Shown here: piece by piece, positions 5,566 to 6,800 of the stretch
Layout of the letters: the number at the start of each line of letters is the position of its first letter
Numbering within the stretch: the first letter of the stretch is position 1
Source: Promethearchaeota archaeon
GTDB taxonomy: Archaea > Asgardarchaeota > Lokiarchaeia > Sigyniarchaeales > SOKP01
NCBI GenBank assembly: GCA_030606095.1
Contig: JAUWHC010000141.1
Coordinates: 1-6,800, forward strand
DNA: 6,800 nucleotides
Reading direction: 5' to 3'
Notes under the pieces: generated by a model
The model's input: only the letters and a program-made list of their open reading frames with translations
What the model was told of the DNA's origin: nothing
The model's database searches: none
Program-made: the position numbers and the translations under genes

Positions 5566-5979
5566 TTAAATTTTACTTGTTAAAGAGCTAAGTTCATCTT
5601 TGCTTTTTATGATTGGAAATTTTGAGGAATATTTTGATGAGTTATTGATTAATTCAGCAATAATGGCGTTAATTTTTTCGGGACCAGGTTTTCCTTCGAG
5701 TGTTTTAGCAAATTCCTTTATCATGGGTACTTTTAAGTCGTCAACATAAAAGGATACTCCTTTTTCAACTTCTTCAAGCAAAAATTGAAAAGATAAATCG
5801 GCAGCTCTCTCTGTAATAAAGAGAGGGTTATCAGGTTCTTCAAAAGTGTAGGAGATCTCTTTCCAGCGAGCTCCACTTGCATCTACAGGTACCATACCAA
5901 AAATATAATCGCTGGTATAAATCCAGAACGGAATACCATTATCAAACGAAGAATTAACAATTGTTACGAAGTCACTCAT
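5566..5979 (-). CDS. Hypothetical protein, 137 aa
   Basis: I cannot assign a family. The N-terminal half looks like a beta-rich soluble fold (FVTIVNSS, GIPFWIYTSDYIFGMVPVD, WKEISYTFEEPDNPLFI) and the C-terminal half like helices (ADLSFQFLLEEVEKG, VPMIKEFAKTLEG, PEKINAIIAELINNSSKY). There are no cysteines or histidines, so catalysis by a metal site is unlikely. There is no signal peptide or membrane segment. The start ATG lies about 37 bases after a minus-strand TATA-like AAATATAAT (about 6012-6022), which supports it. It is convergent with 5011-5508 and divergent from nadE (158-bp gap), so it is probably transcribed on its own. It has the even composition of a normal folded protein and is likely real. 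Confidence 0.75.
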   Translation of the reverse strand: MSDFVTIVNSSFDNGIPFWIYTSDYIFGMVPVDASGARWKEISYTFEEPDNPLFITERAADLSFQFLLEEVEKGVSFYVDDLKVPMIKEFAKTLEGKPGPEKINAIIAELINNSSKYSSKFPIIKSKDELSSLTSKI

Positions 5980-6011
5980 ACTAAATCAGTTTTCTTAAAT
6001 TCTTTTAATTT

Positions 6012-6022
6012 TATTATATTTA
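6012..6022 (-). promoter_or_regulatory. TATA-like element for the 137-aa gene
   Basis: On the minus strand AAATATAATAA sits about 37 bases before the ATG at 5979, predicting a start near 5990 and a leader of about 10 bases. Assigned by resemblance and spacing only. Confidence 0.35.
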
Positions 6023-6107
6023 AGTTGATAATTAAGATTTTTCTTTTAATTTAATGATCTAATAAATATTATTTGAATCTTTTCTTTTGAATAGCTTTTT
6101 AAATGAA

Positions 6108-6118
6108 TTTTAAATAAA
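6108..6118 (+). promoter_or_regulatory. TATA-like element for nadE
   Basis: TTTTAAATAAA is centred about 26 bases before the ATG at 6138, exactly the distance expected for a leaderless archaeal transcript. A second candidate, CTTTTTAAATG (6095-6105), would give a leader of about 14 bases. No Shine-Dalgarno precedes the start, in line with either. Confidence 0.4.
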
Positions 6119-6137
6119 AAGAAGATTATTATACATT

Positions 6138-6800
6138 ATGCGCAAACTCGACTATAAAAAGCTAGCTGTTAACATTCAAAATTGGATTAAGAACTATGTT
6201 GTGTCTGCTAATGCCGAGGGTATTGTAATAGGGCTCAGTGGTGGAATTGACAGTGCAGTTACAGCCGCATTGTGCTCAAATGCGCTTGGCAAAGAAAATA
6301 TTTTTGGGTTAGGTTTACCTTGTGAATCTGTATCTCAAGATCTTGAAGATGCAAAATTAATAGCTAAAGTTTTAGGTATCGACTTTAAAATAATAGACTT
6401 AACTCCAGTATATACTAAATTTTTAGAAGTTATGCAACCAATAGTTAAAACAAATAAAATGGCATCTGCTAACTTAAAACCCCGATTAAGAATGATAACA
6501 CTGTATTTCCATGGTCAATCAAAGGGAAACTATTTGATTGCGGGTACAGGCAATCGTGCTGAATTAGCCATCGGATATTTTACTAAATATGGAGATGGTG
6601 GTGTAGATTTTGAACCTCTTGGTATGTTATATAAAAAAGAAGTAAGAGAAATTGCTAGAATTTTAAAAATTCCTGAAAAAATAATCTTGAAACCCCCCTC
6701 CCCAGGGTTGTGGGTTGGACAGACGGATGAAGGAGAGATTGGTTTATTATACGATACCATAGACGAAATTCTTTACAGATTTGATTACAACTTAGGTTTT
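6138..6800 (+). CDS. nadE: NH3-dependent NAD+ synthetase, N-terminal 221 residues (cut by window edge)
   Basis: It catalyses the last step of NAD+ synthesis: deamido-NAD+ plus ATP and ammonia give NAD+, in the cytosol. The frame is open from ATG 6138 to the right edge. Key signatures are present: the PP-loop SGGIDS (34-39) that binds the ATP pyrophosphate, the ANLKPRLRM stretch (111-119), GTGNRAELAIGYFTKYGDGG (136-155) and KPPSPGLWVGQTDEGEIG (185-202). The chain starts with the synthetase domain, with no nitrilase-type glutaminase in front, so it belongs to the short, ammonia-using form usual in archaea, about 250-280 residues; roughly the last 30-60 are missing. A TATA-like box about 26 bases upstream suggests leaderless transcription. 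Being a housekeeping gene, it marks the right side of the window as ordinary chromosome. Confidence 0.97.
   Translation, partial: MRKLDYKKLAVNIQNWIKNYVVSANAEGIVIGLSGGIDSAVTAALCSNALGKENIFGLGLPCESVSQDLEDAKLIAKVLGIDFKIIDLTPVYTKFLEVMQPIVKTNKMASANLKPRLRMITLYFHGQSKGNYLIAGTGNRAELAIGYFTKYGDGGVDFEPLGMLYKKEVREIARILKIPEKIILKPPSPGLWVGQTDEGEIGLLYDTIDEILYRFDYNLGF

Noticed and set aside
6530..6760. Minus-strand open frame of 76 codons
   Set aside because: It lies wholly inside nadE on the opposite strand, over the conserved GTGNRAEL and KPPSPGLW coding segments.

Overview
This window looks like a piece of an AT-rich archaeal chromosome. The DNA is strongly A/T biased and genes have no clear Shine-Dalgarno sequences. 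TATA-like boxes sit about 25-37 bases before several start codons, which implies leaderless or short-leader transcripts, and oligo-T tracts follow gene ends. The stand-alone NadE and the tiny ribbon-helix-helix regulator also fit archaea. The Lys/Asn/Ile-rich proteins would suit an Asgard (Lokiarchaeia-like) genome, but no marker gene here fixes the lineage, so that placement is a guess.

Layout. (1) 1-249, minus: N-terminal part of an ABC transporter ATPase that runs off the left edge, with a 23-bp palindrome in its promoter/leader. (2) 250-734: a long non-coding stretch ending in a two-copy tandem repeat that contains a palindrome and TATA-like boxes. (3) 735-899, plus: a 54-aa ribbon-helix-helix protein, probably acting on that repeat, followed by a T-rich terminator. 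(4) 1055-1915, plus: a complete metal-dependent amidohydrolase with a 15-bp palindrome just before its start. (5) 1985-3013, plus: a two-domain, cysteine-containing protein in which one domain is repeated with an exact 178-residue offset. Each half resembles the L-2-amino-thiazoline-4-carboxylate hydrolase-like/DUF6125 group. (6) 3038-4903, minus: an adenine-N6 DNA methyltransferase of the Eco57I/TaqI class without a visible nuclease domain and with a zinc-ribbon-like insert. (7) 5011-5508, plus: an unrecognised 165-aa gene sharing a 107-bp divergent promoter region with the methylase. (8) 5566-5979, minus: an unrecognised 137-aa gene. (9) 6138-6800, plus: NH3-dependent NAD+ synthetase, cut by the right edge.

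The genes do not form one obvious pathway. Most appear to have their own promoter and orientation changes often. The most coherent units are the small regulator with its repeat array, the amidohydrolase plus duplicated-domain pair (same strand, 69 bp apart), and the methylase with its divergent unknown partner. The last is the only arrangement here that could be part of a defence or epigenetic system, but no nuclease or other defence gene is visible. I see no RNA gene, CRISPR array, insertion sequence or attachment site.
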